From the NCBI GenBank assembly GCA_946481315.1, contig CAMLMH010000001.1:248001-312000 (forward strand): a stretch of 64,000 nucleotides of DNA, read 5' to 3'. Numbering within the stretch: position 1 is the stretch's first letter; every line of letters begins with the position of its first letter. This DNA comes from an uncultured Bacteriovorax sp. (GTDB lineage: Bacteria; Bdellovibrionota; Bacteriovoracia; Bacteriovoracales; Bacteriovoracaceae). The notes under the pieces are model-generated. The model worked only from the letters and a program-made list of their open reading frames with translations. It was not told the DNA's origin and searched no databases. Below, piece after piece: positions 25,790 to 35,166 of the stretch. Position numbers and translations under genes: made by a program.

Positions 25790-26760
25790 AAAAGCTGTTC
25801 GAAAGCTTCTTCATATTCCCGAATCAGTCTTTTGACGATGGTCTCCACCGTTTCAATTTTCTCAGAGAATTCAATAGAAGGACCTGCACACCATACAGTC
25901 TGATAGGTGGCAGAGAAGGCTGCTTTTTCTATCGCTTTCATGCCTTTATAGTAAGTAAGCATTTTTGCATATTTTTTTAACTGCTTGTTCTGGTTTAGAA
26001 AAGCTTCGATAAAGTTTTGTTGGGTTCCGATTTTTTTTACGTAATCAGTAGCGATAACTGTACAGGGAGTACCAGATATCTTCGTTGTCATGACGATGTC
26101 TTTAGCTCCGTACTTTACAACAGCATTTTTATATTCTTCTGAAACTTCGGACTCTTTTGTTGCTATAAAAGGAGATCCAATAGAAGCGCCTTCAGCCCCC
26201 AATGCCAGCATTGACAGCAAAGCTGCTCCTGTCCCGATTCCTCCGGCCGAGATTACCGGTAGTTTGGTAGCCTTCATCAACATGGGAACCAGAATGGAAG
26301 GAGGAATTGTCCCTGCATGGCCTCCGGCGCCGGAGTTAACCGCAATAAGTGCATGCGCTCCCAATTTTTCCACCTTTTGGGCATACTCGACATCCACGAC
26401 GTCACAAAGAATTTTTACTCCCAGAGGAGCGAGCCGCTTAATCGTTTCTTCGGGGGAACCCAGTGAGGTGATAATAAAAGCGGGAGGATTCTTTTCCAGC
26501 ATTTCCAGATGAGTCTTTAGATGGATGTTTGACTTATTTACTATGAGATTTATGCCAAATTTTCCGTTACATTCTCGTTTTAAATCTACTAAGGCAGCTT
26601 CAAATAATTCTGGCGTCCGGTAGTTCAACGCAGGGATACATCCAATGAAACCATGCTTGGCTGCTTCTATTAACATCTGATTATTATTCACTAAAAACAT
26701 AGGTGCGAGAATGATTGGATACTGAATGTCAAAGGTTGTGGTTAACCATGTTTTCATCAT
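25771..26760 (-). CDS. nitronate monooxygenase (2-nitropropane dioxygenase family)
   Basis: FMN-dependent TIM-barrel enzyme oxidising alkyl nitronates such as propionate 3-nitronate. From the ATG at 26760 it is 329 residues: YPIILAPMFLVNNNQ at the start, VNSGAGGHAGT, PVISAGGIGTGAALLSMLALGAEGASIGSPF for phosphate/FMN binding, typical of the family. The longer reading frame to 26838 adds only hydrophobic residues without an RBS; GGAGA lies upstream of 26760. Members of this family also include enoyl-ACP reductase FabK, so the exact reaction is not certain. Monocistronic by position. Confidence 0.87.
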   Translation of the reverse strand: MMKTWLTTTFDIQYPIILAPMFLVNNNQMLIEAAKHGFIGCIPALNYRTPELFEAALVDLKRECNGKFGINLIVNKSNIHLKTHLEMLEKNPPAFIITSLGSPEETIKRLAPLGVKILCDVVDVEYAQKVEKLGAHALIAVNSGAGGHAGTIPPSILVPMLMKATKLPVISAGGIGTGAALLSMLALGAEGASIGSPFIATKESEVSEEYKNAVVKYGAKDIVMTTKISGTPCTVIATDYVKKIGTQQNFIEAFLNQNKQLKKYAKMLTYYKGMKAIEKAAFSATYQTVWCAGPSIEFSEKIETVETIVKRLIREYEEAFEQLLKRKGT

Positions 26761-26896
26761 GACTAGGATCTCCGTCGAAACATTTTCATTTATTTTAAGA
26801 AGTAAGAGAAGAAAAGGACAGAAAATTAGACAAATCAATTTGATTCGCCCACACTTTTAATAATCACGGATGATTACCCCTTTTAAGGATTAAAGT

Positions 26897-28105
26897 ATGA
26901 AATGCATGAAAGCCAAATTTTTGATGACATTAGCAATGATTGCTTGTTCATCAATAGCACTAGCCCAGAACAATTCTAATGACATCACCATTTCTATCGA
27001 TGCAGACGCCCTAAAATTTTCTGAAAAAACTTTTGGCCGCAGAGTAAAAGAGATCCACACCGAGGGAAATATTTCTCTCATTCAGATAGATGAAGAGGCA
27101 TTGCCGTGGTTGTCTATGCTGATGCACAAAAATTTTAATCGTTGTGGTGGGTTCATGGTTCATGACGATGTCCAGGAAGGTCTGGAATTGTTAAATGGAC
27201 AACAGTCTGAGCAGAAATTTGCCAAGAACAATACTTTTGCCGACTATTCAATTAATCAGGAAGCTTTACTGGCGCCGATGTTAGCGGAAGTCAAAGCGGA
27301 AAATATTTTTCAAACCATCACTAAACTTTCATCATTTAAGAATCGCTATTACAAAGGTGAATTCGGAAAAGCTTCAGCTACATGGATTAAGGATACCTGG
27401 AGTGACCTGGTAAAAAACCGCGCTGACGCTAAAGTTGAATTCTTTGCTCACGCCCAGTGGGATCAGCCTTCAGTTATTCTGACAATTCAAGGTCAGTCAG
27501 ATGAAGTTATCGTCATTGGTGGGCATCAGGATTCAATCAATGGTTCTTTTGGTGGGGCAAACTCAACAGCTCCAGGAGCTGATGATAATGCTTCAGGAAT
27601 CGCGACAGTGACTGAAGTTATTCGTATTATTGCTCAAAGTTCTTACCAGCCTGCTAAGACAATCAAGTTTATGGCCTACGCTGGTGAAGAAGTTGGGTTG
27701 CTTGGATCTAAAGCAATTGCTAAAGATTTTAAGTCTAAAAATGTAAATGTTATTGGTGTTCTGCAGCTGGATATGACGAATTTCAAGGGCACTAAGGACC
27801 TGGATATCGTTATGATGAGAGATTATACCAACGATGGACAAAACGCGTTTTTAGGAACCATTATTGATCGTTATGTTCCAGGAATTAAATGGGGATATGA
27901 CAAATGCGGTTACGGATGCTCAGATCACGCTTCATGGCACGCTCAGGGCTACCCGGCGAGTATGCCATTTGAATCAAAAATGGGCGATATGAACCACAAT
28001 ATTCACACAGTACGCGACACTCTTGCTGTTTCGGGCAATAATGCCGACCACGCATATAAGTTTGCAAAAATGGCCGTGGCCTTTGTTGTTGAATTAGACC
28101 GATAA
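26897..28105 (+). CDS. secreted M28-family aminopeptidase (Vibrio leucyl aminopeptidase type)
   Basis: Exported zinc aminopeptidase removing N-terminal residues from peptides. After a signal peptide (about 1-23, ending SIALAQ), a propeptide-like region leads to the M28 core. The two-zinc ligands are in VIGGHQDSING (His), PGADDNASG (Asp), YAGEEVGLLGS (Glu-Glu, catalytic base and ligand), QLDMTN (Asp) and a final NIHTVRDTL (His). CGYGCSDHASW matches the disulfide-containing loop of the Vibrio proteolyticus enzyme. It is 402 residues. It would release amino acids from prey proteins outside the cytoplasm. RBS AAGGA present. Confidence 0.93.
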   Translation: MKCMKAKFLMTLAMIACSSIALAQNNSNDITISIDADALKFSEKTFGRRVKEIHTEGNISLIQIDEEALPWLSMLMHKNFNRCGGFMVHDDVQEGLELLNGQQSEQKFAKNNTFADYSINQEALLAPMLAEVKAENIFQTITKLSSFKNRYYKGEFGKASATWIKDTWSDLVKNRADAKVEFFAHAQWDQPSVILTIQGQSDEVIVIGGHQDSINGSFGGANSTAPGADDNASGIATVTEVIRIIAQSSYQPAKTIKFMAYAGEEVGLLGSKAIAKDFKSKNVNVIGVLQLDMTNFKGTKDLDIVMMRDYTNDGQNAFLGTIIDRYVPGIKWGYDKCGYGCSDHASWHAQGYPASMPFESKMGDMNHNIHTVRDTLAVSGNNADHAYKFAKMAVAFVVELDR

Positions 28106-28166
28106 GTTAGACCAGCAATAGATATTAAGTTATACTCAGTCGTGTAAACCTAAAAAGGAATTTTTA

Positions 28167-30848
28167 TTGAGCACGACTGATTTTCCCGCCCTTCCAGATT
28201 ATAAAGGCATCAAAACCTTACTTGAAACTGAACGCAAAACTCTCATCAAAATTCATTCTTTCTCGGAAAATGATGACTATATCAGAACATCAGAAGATGC
28301 GTCGATCCTGCTGGATTTTATTGAAAGAACGCAGACAGCATTATGGAATGCTTTTAAGCAGTATCCATCGCTGGTTTCGACTTTTAATACTGAATATGTC
28401 AATTTTTTCGAATTTTTGCAAAGAGATACCATTCTCTCCCTTATATTCATTGATGACTGTCTTATGCCTGAAAAAGAAATCTTTTTTTACGGCCAGGACG
28501 GAGGTATTAACCCTGCAGTTTTGGAATTGCATTATAGCGTTCTGAAGAAATGGGTAGATAGCAAAGAAGCAAATCACATTGATACTCAGAAACTTCTCAA
28601 AGAGCAATTTTCTTCCGAACTTAAATCAGCAAATCTGACCTGCCAGTGTGTGGCCTGTCTGGCTGATTTCCGCACTCGAGTAAGAGAAGTCGTTTATGAA
28701 GAGTGCGTTGCTGTTATCGCTGAAACAAAATTAAAGATTGAAGAGCAAGTAGCCACTCCAAAAGAAGGTGCCATTGCTGATGTCACTGTTATTTATCAAA
28801 ATTTACTGAGAACGCTGGACCGTAAGTTTCAACAAGTTCAGTTCAAATTAAAAAAATCATCTCTTAATCGTCTAGAAGCTCAAATTAAACAGCTCACAGA
28901 AGAAACATTTACTTATCCGGGAGAGCTGGCAAAAAATCATTCCCGAAATCTTATTTTATTTTTTCATCAGTTTTTGCAGGAAGAAAATCTTTCTATTGAT
29001 TTGGTCAGTGATGAAGAATTTGAACGCTTTTTTAAGCAACTCGGTAGCAATATCTGGCGTCATGAAAAGTATCTGATATCAGAATTCAAAAAGCTTATTA
29101 AATCAATTCTCGTTTTAAAGCGAAAAGATATCTCCTCGAACATTCTTCAGGAATATCTCGGGCAATTTTGGATTCACTCCCATGCCAGAAAAATTCCCCG
29201 CAAAATTATCTATCACATGGGACCGACTAACTCCGGTAAGACTTACCATGCGATTGAAGCTCTGGTTAAGTCCAGAAAGGGTTGCTACCTGGCACCACTA
29301 CGACTTCTGGCTGCAGAATTATATGACACAATGAACTCAAAAGGGGTTTCCACGACCTTACTTACCGGTGAAGAAGTCATTGAAGTAGAAGGTGCCACTC
29401 ATTATTCTTCTACCATTGAAATGGCCAAGCTCAATGAAGAATTCTCTTGTGCGGTTATCGATGAAATTCAGATGATCACTGATAAGCAGCGTGGCTGGGC
29501 GTGGACACGCGCCCTGGTTAATCTGCATTCATATGAAGTGCATGTCTGCGGTGACGGCTCGGTAGTGGACCTCGTTCGTCAGATCGTCGATCTTTGCGGT
29601 GATGAACTTGAAATCCGCAACTACGAACGAATGACCAAACTGGAAGTTGAAGAGCGTCCCATTACTCTGGCTCAGCTGCAAAAGAGTGATGCTTTGATTG
29701 TTTTCTCCCGCCGGAATGCTCTTCGCTATAAATTTGATCTTGAGCAGCTTGGATTCAAAGTTTCCATTATCTACGGAATGCTTTCACCGGAAGTCCGCCG
29801 TGAGCAGGCCCGCAAATTTGATAAAGGAATTACTGATGTTATCGTCAGTACTGATGCTATCTCCATGGGAATGAACCTGCCGATTAAGCGAATTGTTTTT
29901 TCTACCCTCACTAAACACATTAATTCTCAGGAACATCCGATCACAATCAGTGAGATTAAGCAGATAGCCGGACGTGCGGGTAGATATCAGCGCTTTCCGG
30001 TTGGTAAAGTAACTTGTCTGCAAAAAGTCGAAGAGGGATTAACAGACATAAAAGACGCGCTGGACTCAAGCCTAGAACAGCAAACTCAGGGGATGGTCGG
30101 TCCGGATCTGGACATATTCACGAAGGTTAATAACGCCCTTTCATCACACAATTTACCAATTTTAAAACTTTCAGAGTTCCTTCGTCTCTTCAACACAATG
30201 ACTTTCACCAAGCCATTTTATTGTGTTGATCTTAAAGAAATGATCGAGCTAGCTGAAACGGTAGAGGATATCGATCACAACAACCAGCTGACTTCAGCTG
30301 AAATTTTTGGTTTCGCCTGTGCACCAGTCAACCTCGGGCTGCTTGAACATGTTCAGTATTATGTATGGATCCTGAAAAAATACGTAACGAACGAATTGAT
30401 CAAAAATGAACATATTAATCACACTTCAAATGAAATCGATTATCTGGAAACAACTATTAAATGTGTCGAGTTATATCAATGGCTCGCCAGACATTTTAAT
30501 GGCAAGAATTTTGAATTTGATGAACGCGATCTACTGGAAAACAAACTACTCGCTATCGAAAAGCTGAACACACTGTTATCTGATAAAATCGTCCCGACTT
30601 GTTCAAGCTGTGGAGTTAAGCTTCCGGAAGGTGCAAAATTTCCGATTTGCGAAGAATGCTTTAAAGAGAGAAGATTTTCACGCAGACCATCCTTTAATAA
30701 CCGCGGTCCAAGGAATTCCGGTAAGCCGGGTGAGAAAAACTCTAATCTCGCTTCAGCAGTAGGCTCTACTAAAAGCAATTTTCGTCAGGGTAAACCTTCT
30801 AAGAAACGCAAGTTTCAGGGGAAGCCCGGAGGAAAGTTTAAGAGATAA
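28167..30848 (+). CDS. SUV3-like DExH-box RNA helicase with C-terminal zinc-ribbon and basic tail
   Basis: Predicted ATP-dependent RNA helicase related to mitochondrial SUV3, which unwinds RNA for degradation. The 893-residue protein has a ~340-residue N-terminal extension with a TCQCVACLADF cysteine cluster, then Walker A HMGPTNSGKT (about 351-360), DEIQM (432-436, the SUV3 form of DExH), STIEMA, and motif VI IAGRAGRYQRF. The C-terminus carries CSSCGVKLPEG-CEEC, a four-Cys zinc ribbon, and a Lys/Arg/Gly tail. The TTG start has an AAGG RBS. It heads an operon with DUF455 and ATP-grasp genes. SUV3-type helicases are uncommon in bacteria. Confidence 0.88.
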   Translation: MSTTDFPALPDYKGIKTLLETERKTLIKIHSFSENDDYIRTSEDASILLDFIERTQTALWNAFKQYPSLVSTFNTEYVNFFEFLQRDTILSLIFIDDCLMPEKEIFFYGQDGGINPAVLELHYSVLKKWVDSKEANHIDTQKLLKEQFSSELKSANLTCQCVACLADFRTRVREVVYEECVAVIAETKLKIEEQVATPKEGAIADVTVIYQNLLRTLDRKFQQVQFKLKKSSLNRLEAQIKQLTEETFTYPGELAKNHSRNLILFFHQFLQEENLSIDLVSDEEFERFFKQLGSNIWRHEKYLISEFKKLIKSILVLKRKDISSNILQEYLGQFWIHSHARKIPRKIIYHMGPTNSGKTYHAIEALVKSRKGCYLAPLRLLAAELYDTMNSKGVSTTLLTGEEVIEVEGATHYSSTIEMAKLNEEFSCAVIDEIQMITDKQRGWAWTRALVNLHSYEVHVCGDGSVVDLVRQIVDLCGDELEIRNYERMTKLEVEERPITLAQLQKSDALIVFSRRNALRYKFDLEQLGFKVSIIYGMLSPEVRREQARKFDKGITDVIVSTDAISMGMNLPIKRIVFSTLTKHINSQEHPITISEIKQIAGRAGRYQRFPVGKVTCLQKVEEGLTDIKDALDSSLEQQTQGMVGPDLDIFTKVNNALSSHNLPILKLSEFLRLFNTMTFTKPFYCVDLKEMIELAETVEDIDHNNQLTSAEIFGFACAPVNLGLLEHVQYYVWILKKYVTNELIKNEHINHTSNEIDYLETTIKCVELYQWLARHFNGKNFEFDERDLLENKLLAIEKLNTLLSDKIVPTCSSCGVKLPEGAKFPICEECFKERRFSRRPSFNNRGPRNSGKPGEKNSNLASAVGSTKSNFRQGKPSKKRKFQGKPGGKFKR

Positions 30849-30850
30849 TT

Positions 30851-31666
30851 ATGCACTATCGTGAGTATGCAAGATTACTTCTGGAGAGCGGAGAGCTGGA
30901 AAACAAGCTCCTCGGCCCGAAAGGTATAGAGTTCATTACTTCAAAAACAGATTATGAATTACCCGAAAATCCCGGACGTTCAAACCGCCTTCTGTTTAAT
31001 AATGAGCAGATAAAATTTCCCAGAGCTGCAAGCTTTATTCATGCAGATCGCCGGGGACTGGCACTCCATTTTTTTGCAAATCATGAATTGCTGGCCATTG
31101 AAATGATGGCTGCAGCTTTATTGATTTTTCCAGACGATACTCCGGAACTTCTGCAGTTTAAAAAAGGCTTGGTTAAGACCATCCAGGATGAGCAGAAGCA
31201 TTTAAAGTTATATATGAACCGAATGAAGGATTTTAAAATTGAGCTGGGAGATTTCCCGCTGAATGATTTCTTCTGGCGATCAATGAGTAAAATGAAAACT
31301 CCTTCGCATTTTTACGCAGCCATGGCCCTGACTTTTGAATCGGCTAATCTGGACTTTGCTCAGTATTATGAAAAATGTTTCGCTGAAGTAGAAGATTTTG
31401 AAACGGCTAAAATTATGCGGATTGTTTTTGAAGATGAAATTTCGCACGTTGCCCTTGGAGCTCATTGGCTGAATCAATGGCGTGGAAATAAAGATTTGTG
31501 GCAATATTATAAAGAACATCTGCCCGGAGTGATGACACCTGCCCGCGCCAAAGGAATCCAATTCGATAAGGATTGCAGAATAAAAGCCGGACTGGACGAG
31601 ACATTCGTTAATAAATTGGAAGCATTTAGAGATGAGTTTAATGTGACGAACCGGAAAAACTGGTAA
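30851..31666 (+). CDS. DUF455 ferritin-like protein
   Basis: A 271-residue protein of the DUF455 family, which has a ferritin-like four-helix fold and probably binds two metals. Candidate ligands: Glu79/Glu84 in NHELLAIEMM, Glu114 and His117 in DEQKHLKL, and a second pair in FESANLDF and FEDEISHVALG. Related proteins include the tRNA hydroxylase MiaE, so an oxygenase role is possible but unproven. It starts 2 nt after the helicase stop and its TAA overlaps the ATG of the ATP-grasp gene (TAATG). No signal peptide. Confidence 0.82.
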   Translation: MHYREYARLLLESGELENKLLGPKGIEFITSKTDYELPENPGRSNRLLFNNEQIKFPRAASFIHADRRGLALHFFANHELLAIEMMAAALLIFPDDTPELLQFKKGLVKTIQDEQKHLKLYMNRMKDFKIELGDFPLNDFFWRSMSKMKTPSHFYAAMALTFESANLDFAQYYEKCFAEVEDFETAKIMRIVFEDEISHVALGAHWLNQWRGNKDLWQYYKEHLPGVMTPARAKGIQFDKDCRIKAGLDETFVNKLEAFRDEFNVTNRKNW

Positions 31667-32700
31667 TGCCTGTTTACGAAATAGATCTGGACTATGAAGC
31701 CTCTCTGTATGATCCCGCTTACAACTCCCAGTCGGCTCATTCATTAAAAACAATAAAAGAATTTGAATATATATTTTTCCTGCTCAATCAACAGAAATGT
31801 ACTCTAAAAAATAAACGGGAATACACCTCTGATTATCTGAATCACCTGCGACAATTAGGATTTACGATCCCTCTGCTGAATCCAAATGCCGAAAATGCAA
31901 TACCTTTTTGGGGTCATCATCATGATCGGAAAATTGAGCAGATGCTGAATTCTAAATTACTATCCTGTGAGATTGCCAAAAATAATGAATGGGGTTTTGA
32001 GAAAGGTGCGATTGTCACTTCATTGGAAGAGCTGGAAAAACATCTTAAGTTTTTTCCAGAGATTGCAAGCTGGATTCTTAAAAGTCCGGTGAGTTTCAGC
32101 GGAATAGGTCATTATTCTTTTCAAGTTGCGCAATTAAACCAAAAAATATTAGAAGAAAAATTAAAAGGCCCGATGTTACTGGAGCCTCGTTTTGATCGCC
32201 TTTTTGATATAGGAACAACGCTGGTTATAAGTGAAGGAGAAGTAAAAGCAGTTTTCATGGTGGAGAATTTTAACTCTGCTCATGGAGCTTTTCGTGGTGG
32301 AATGGCCTGTACATCGAATGAGAATTTTCTAAAGCAGATAAAATTAAAATATGAATTTGATCTGAGCGAGCTATATGAAATTGCTCTGGCCATAGGAAAA
32401 GAATATATCCGGCGGGGAGCACGCCATAATGTTCAAATTGATTCTTTCATTTACAAAGAAGCAGGGAAGCTTAAACTTTATCCATTGGTTGAGGTGAATT
32501 ATCGAAAAACAATGGGGCTCGTCTTAAGTGCCCTTGCTGATAAATTTGCTGATGATAAATACATTGAATGGAAAATATTCAGCAAAAAAGAACTGGCAGA
32601 AGTTAAGTTGCCAGCGCATGCCATAGAACTATCACCAGCAGGAAATACTTTTAGAAGTTTCCTTATTGTTGCTGATAACGATTATAAAGTTCCAGTGTAA
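31666..32700 (+). CDS. ATP-grasp-like protein, function unknown
   Basis: A 344-residue protein with ATP-grasp features: WILKSPVSFSGIGHYSF (136-152) resembling the ATP-binding lysine strand and glycine loop, EPRFDRLFDIGTTLV, and the Mg-binding Glu276-x-Asn278 followed by Arg in LVEVNYRKTMG. Such enzymes join a carboxylate to an amine or thiol. The catalytic pattern is reasonable but the N-terminal 130 residues are not recognised. It is translationally coupled to the DUF455 gene, so the two probably act on one substrate or modification. The 3' end overlaps the convergent aldolase gene by 38 nt. Confidence 0.62.
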   Translation: MPVYEIDLDYEASLYDPAYNSQSAHSLKTIKEFEYIFFLLNQQKCTLKNKREYTSDYLNHLRQLGFTIPLLNPNAENAIPFWGHHHDRKIEQMLNSKLLSCEIAKNNEWGFEKGAIVTSLEELEKHLKFFPEIASWILKSPVSFSGIGHYSFQVAQLNQKILEEKLKGPMLLEPRFDRLFDIGTTLVISEGEVKAVFMVENFNSAHGAFRGGMACTSNENFLKQIKLKYEFDLSELYEIALAIGKEYIRRGARHNVQIDSFIYKEAGKLKLYPLVEVNYRKTMGLVLSALADKFADDKYIEWKIFSKKELAEVKLPAHAIELSPAGNTFRSFLIVADNDYKVPV

Positions 32701-33301
32701 GTCTTCCCGTTTCTTCCAGAGTAGTTCCATAAATGACCACACCGTCTTCATGCCCTTTCATACAAAAAGAACCAGTATTCTTATTGCGAATACATTTTTG
32801 AGTAGCGTGTGCCATCTCAACAGTTCCGTAGGGAATAGTTTCGCAAGTTGAATCGCAATGATCTTTAATCATACCCTGCCAGATAGATTTGGAATGAATA
32901 TGAAAAACGACTTGAATTGCGGAATTGGCAGCATAGATGGCTGCATGGGTGAGAGCTTCACTGGAGGCTTCAATCGGACCCATCATTTTAATTTTTAAAT
33001 TATCGATATCGTAATCCAGTACTCTTGTATAATGACTACCGTCCAGATCAGCATATTTTCCGGTTTGCGTACCAGTAATGACAAATTGTCGGACTTTCGC
33101 CGGATGTAATGAATGATAATTCATAAGCATCGACATATTTCCGAAACCAACTTTTGCTTCCGGATACTCACCAATCAGATTCAATTGATAGAGTTTTTTT
33201 CTCCAGTATTCAAGCTTATTATATTCTGCGTTTTCAAGAGGGGCTGACTGGGTAAAATTTGACCTATCGTACTTTATAACTCCATCATCTATGACTTTCA
33301 T
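32663..33301 (-). CDS. class II aldolase/adducin family protein
   Basis: Zinc-dependent aldolase-fold protein (FucA/AraD/MtnB family) of 212 residues. VVFHIHSKSIWQ supplies the His-x-His zinc ligands, CMKGHEDGVVIYG the third histidine, and SSEALTHAAIYA the glutamate. VITGTQTGK matches the phosphate-binding GTxTG. The exact substrate is not readable; L-fuculose-phosphate aldolase-like and methylthioribulose-phosphate dehydratase-like proteins share this pattern. A good RBS (AAAGGA) lies 5 nt before the ATG. Its start is only 23 bp from the divergent TonB-like gene. Confidence 0.8.
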   Translation of the reverse strand: MKVIDDGVIKYDRSNFTQSAPLENAEYNKLEYWRKKLYQLNLIGEYPEAKVGFGNMSMLMNYHSLHPAKVRQFVITGTQTGKYADLDGSHYTRVLDYDIDNLKIKMMGPIEASSEALTHAAIYAANSAIQVVFHIHSKSIWQGMIKDHCDSTCETIPYGTVEMAHATQKCIRNKNTGSFCMKGHEDGVVIYGTTLEETGRLTLELYNRYQQQ

Positions 33302-33311
33302 GAAAATCCTT

Positions 33312-33317
33312 TATAAT
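33312..33317 (+). promoter_or_regulatory. -10 box immediately before a possible leaderless gene
   Basis: A perfect TATAAT at 33312-33317 lies 7 nt before the ATG at 33325, which puts the start of transcription at or next to the A of the ATG. No Shine-Dalgarno sequence precedes that ATG. The -35 region (around 33289) is weak. Leaderless translation is an inference. Confidence 0.45.
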
Positions 33318-33324
33318 TACTAAT

Positions 33325-34176
33325 ATGCTGGAAAAACTTATCACAAACTTGAAGAACAGTCTTCCTGGCGCTAAAAAAAACGCCGATTCAGAAGACAGCG
33401 AAACCGTTCCCGACACTGATCAGGAAGAGCGCGGGGAGTCGGAAGAAGGTGAAGAAACTTCTTCGGCTGAAGACGAAAAAAAGAAAAAAATCAGTATGCT
33501 TATCAGGGTGGTGGTCATCCTTGGATTAGGCTATACAGCTGTTGATCACTTCTTTCTTTCAGCTGAGCAGGAACCTTCACTCGAAGAATTGACAGCTGCA
33601 GCACCAAAAAAACGCAAACGGCCTAAACCGGCGGTAGAAAAACCGGCCGAAGAAAAAATAGAAACTCCCAAATCTGAAGCGCCTGTGATGGCCGAACCAG
33701 TGGCAACTGCCGAGGCTCCTGTTGAAGATATTAATATTCTGGATAAAAACGAGCCAGTTCAGGAAGAAGTGCCGGTAAAAACCGAACCGGTGGTTGCAGA
33801 AAGCCCTGTGCTGGGAGAAAAAGCGCAGGATACCAATCTCGATCAACGTCTGGATCAGCTTATCGACAATGTTGATAAAAAAGAAGAAACAAAAGAACCT
33901 AATATGGCCGATAAAATTGAAGAAGAGGTCGCTTACGCTCCGGCACCTTCTTATGATGTCGTCGGAAGAGGTCTGGTTTACAATTGCAAAGATAAATTCT
34001 GGGCCTGTATTGATAAACCTGGGTACGTGGCCTGTAATAAAAATATGAAGTGGAACACCAGTAAGGGTAATGCCCAGGAGTGTGTTGTACAGAATGTTTA
34101 TAATTCAGATGAAGATTGCAGTAAAATTCAAAAATATAATGTCAGCACCAGTCAACCTACGACTTTTTGCCAATAA
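33325..34176 (+). CDS. TonB-like single-pass protein with periplasmic six-Cys domain
   Basis: A 283-residue protein without family name that I can give. Order: acidic cytoplasmic N-terminus (about 15-50, Glu/Asp/Ser), a Lys cluster, one transmembrane segment (about 57-78, ISMLIRVVVILGLGYTAV), a long Pro/Glu/Lys/Val-rich linker (85-200), and a C-terminal domain with six cysteines (YNCKDKFWACIDKPGYVAC, QECV, EDCSK, TFCQ). The layout recalls TonB/TolA spanning proteins, but there is no TonB-C domain. The gene may be leaderless. Likely tethers an inner-membrane process to the envelope; that is inference. Confidence 0.7.
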   Translation: MLEKLITNLKNSLPGAKKNADSEDSETVPDTDQEERGESEEGEETSSAEDEKKKKISMLIRVVVILGLGYTAVDHFFLSAEQEPSLEELTAAAPKKRKRPKPAVEKPAEEKIETPKSEAPVMAEPVATAEAPVEDINILDKNEPVQEEVPVKTEPVVAESPVLGEKAQDTNLDQRLDQLIDNVDKKEETKEPNMADKIEEEVAYAPAPSYDVVGRGLVYNCKDKFWACIDKPGYVACNKNMKWNTSKGNAQECVVQNVYNSDEDCSKIQKYNVSTSQPTTFCQ

Positions 34177-34181
34177 TATAA

Positions 34182-34952
34182 TTATGCAGCTTCTTTCATG
34201 AAATCACCTTCAATTACCTGAAGAGTGAATGTCTTTTCGTTTTTCTTTTGTTCCTTTGTCATGCAAGTAATAAATTTCTCCACGATTTCAGGATCAAATT
34301 GAGTTCCGGCAAACTCACGTAGTTCAGCAAAAGCTACTTCAAACGGAAGTCCTTTGCGATAGGGACGGGTCGAAGTCATAGCATCAAAAGTGTCTGAGAT
34401 AAGAATAATTCTTGAAAATAATGGTATGTTCTGGCCCTTTAAACCGTCAGGATATCCTCTTCCATCAAATCTTTCATGATGATATTTTGCATTGATGGCC
34501 ATCTTCTTAAAAATGGGAAAATCTTCCAGAATTAAATAGGATTTTGTAGGATGCAGTTTCATTTCCAGAAATTCTTCATCAGTTAAACGCGATGGTTTTC
34601 TTAAAACTGAATCGGGTACGCCTATTTTTCCTAGGTCATGAAAGAGCGCCGAGACTTCCAGCTCATAAATTTCTGCGGGAGTTAATCCCATTTCTTTTCC
34701 AACGGAGACGCAAAAATAAGCCACTCTTAATGAGTGTCCCCATGTGTATTCATCTTTACATCTAAGAGCACTCAATAAGGTTTTAATAGATAATTCAAAA
34801 TAATCTTTTTTAACCTGATCAATGCTTAATTCCAGTGTCGGTGGAAATGACAATGATTCAGGATGCGCAATAATGTGAGCATCAGCTTTAGGCTTTTTGC
34901 TTTTTTTCGCTTTGTGAGCAGAAAGCTGATAAACGTTAGTCTTCTTGGCCAT
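34182..34952 (-). CDS. HD-GYP domain protein, probable cyclic-di-GMP phosphodiesterase
   Basis: A soluble 256-residue protein with a basic N-terminal tail (Lys-rich, about 3-22) and a complete HD-GYP domain. Seen: His73 (TWGHSLRVA), HD at 105-106 (SALFHDLGKIGVPD), the HHE at 158-160 and DGRGYPDG (163-170), then LISDTFDAMTSTRPYRKG. All residues for c-di-GMP hydrolysis are present. The ATG at 34952 is preferred to the GTG at 34970 because GCGGA lies before it. It is divergent from a degenerate PP2C-like gene, a plausible signalling partner. Confidence 0.9.
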   Translation of the reverse strand: MAKKTNVYQLSAHKAKKSKKPKADAHIIAHPESLSFPPTLELSIDQVKKDYFELSIKTLLSALRCKDEYTWGHSLRVAYFCVSVGKEMGLTPAEIYELEVSALFHDLGKIGVPDSVLRKPSRLTDEEFLEMKLHPTKSYLILEDFPIFKKMAINAKYHHERFDGRGYPDGLKGQNIPLFSRIILISDTFDAMTSTRPYRKGLPFEVAFAELREFAGTQFDPEIVEKFITCMTKEQKKNEKTFTLQVIEGDFMKEAA

Positions 34953-35166
34953 TTTTTTTCCGCGTGGCACTCATAAAAAGTGCACCACTTTCCTTAAGTA
35001 TCGGTCAGGATGAACACCAACTTTAGGAAAGATGCGAATTTGACCAGAATACAAAGGTATAGAAGGAAGAGAAGATCTGTTTAGTGCCTCCAAAAGTTGC
35101 TGGTCAATTTTTAATTACCGCTTTTTCCCACGTTATTTTACAATGTTAGGATTACCAGGAAACATT

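Noticed and set aside
33577..33846. Minus-strand Phe/Arg-rich frame opposite the TonB-like linker
   Set aside because: Antisense of a Pro/Glu/Lys-rich low-complexity linker; no RBS or family.
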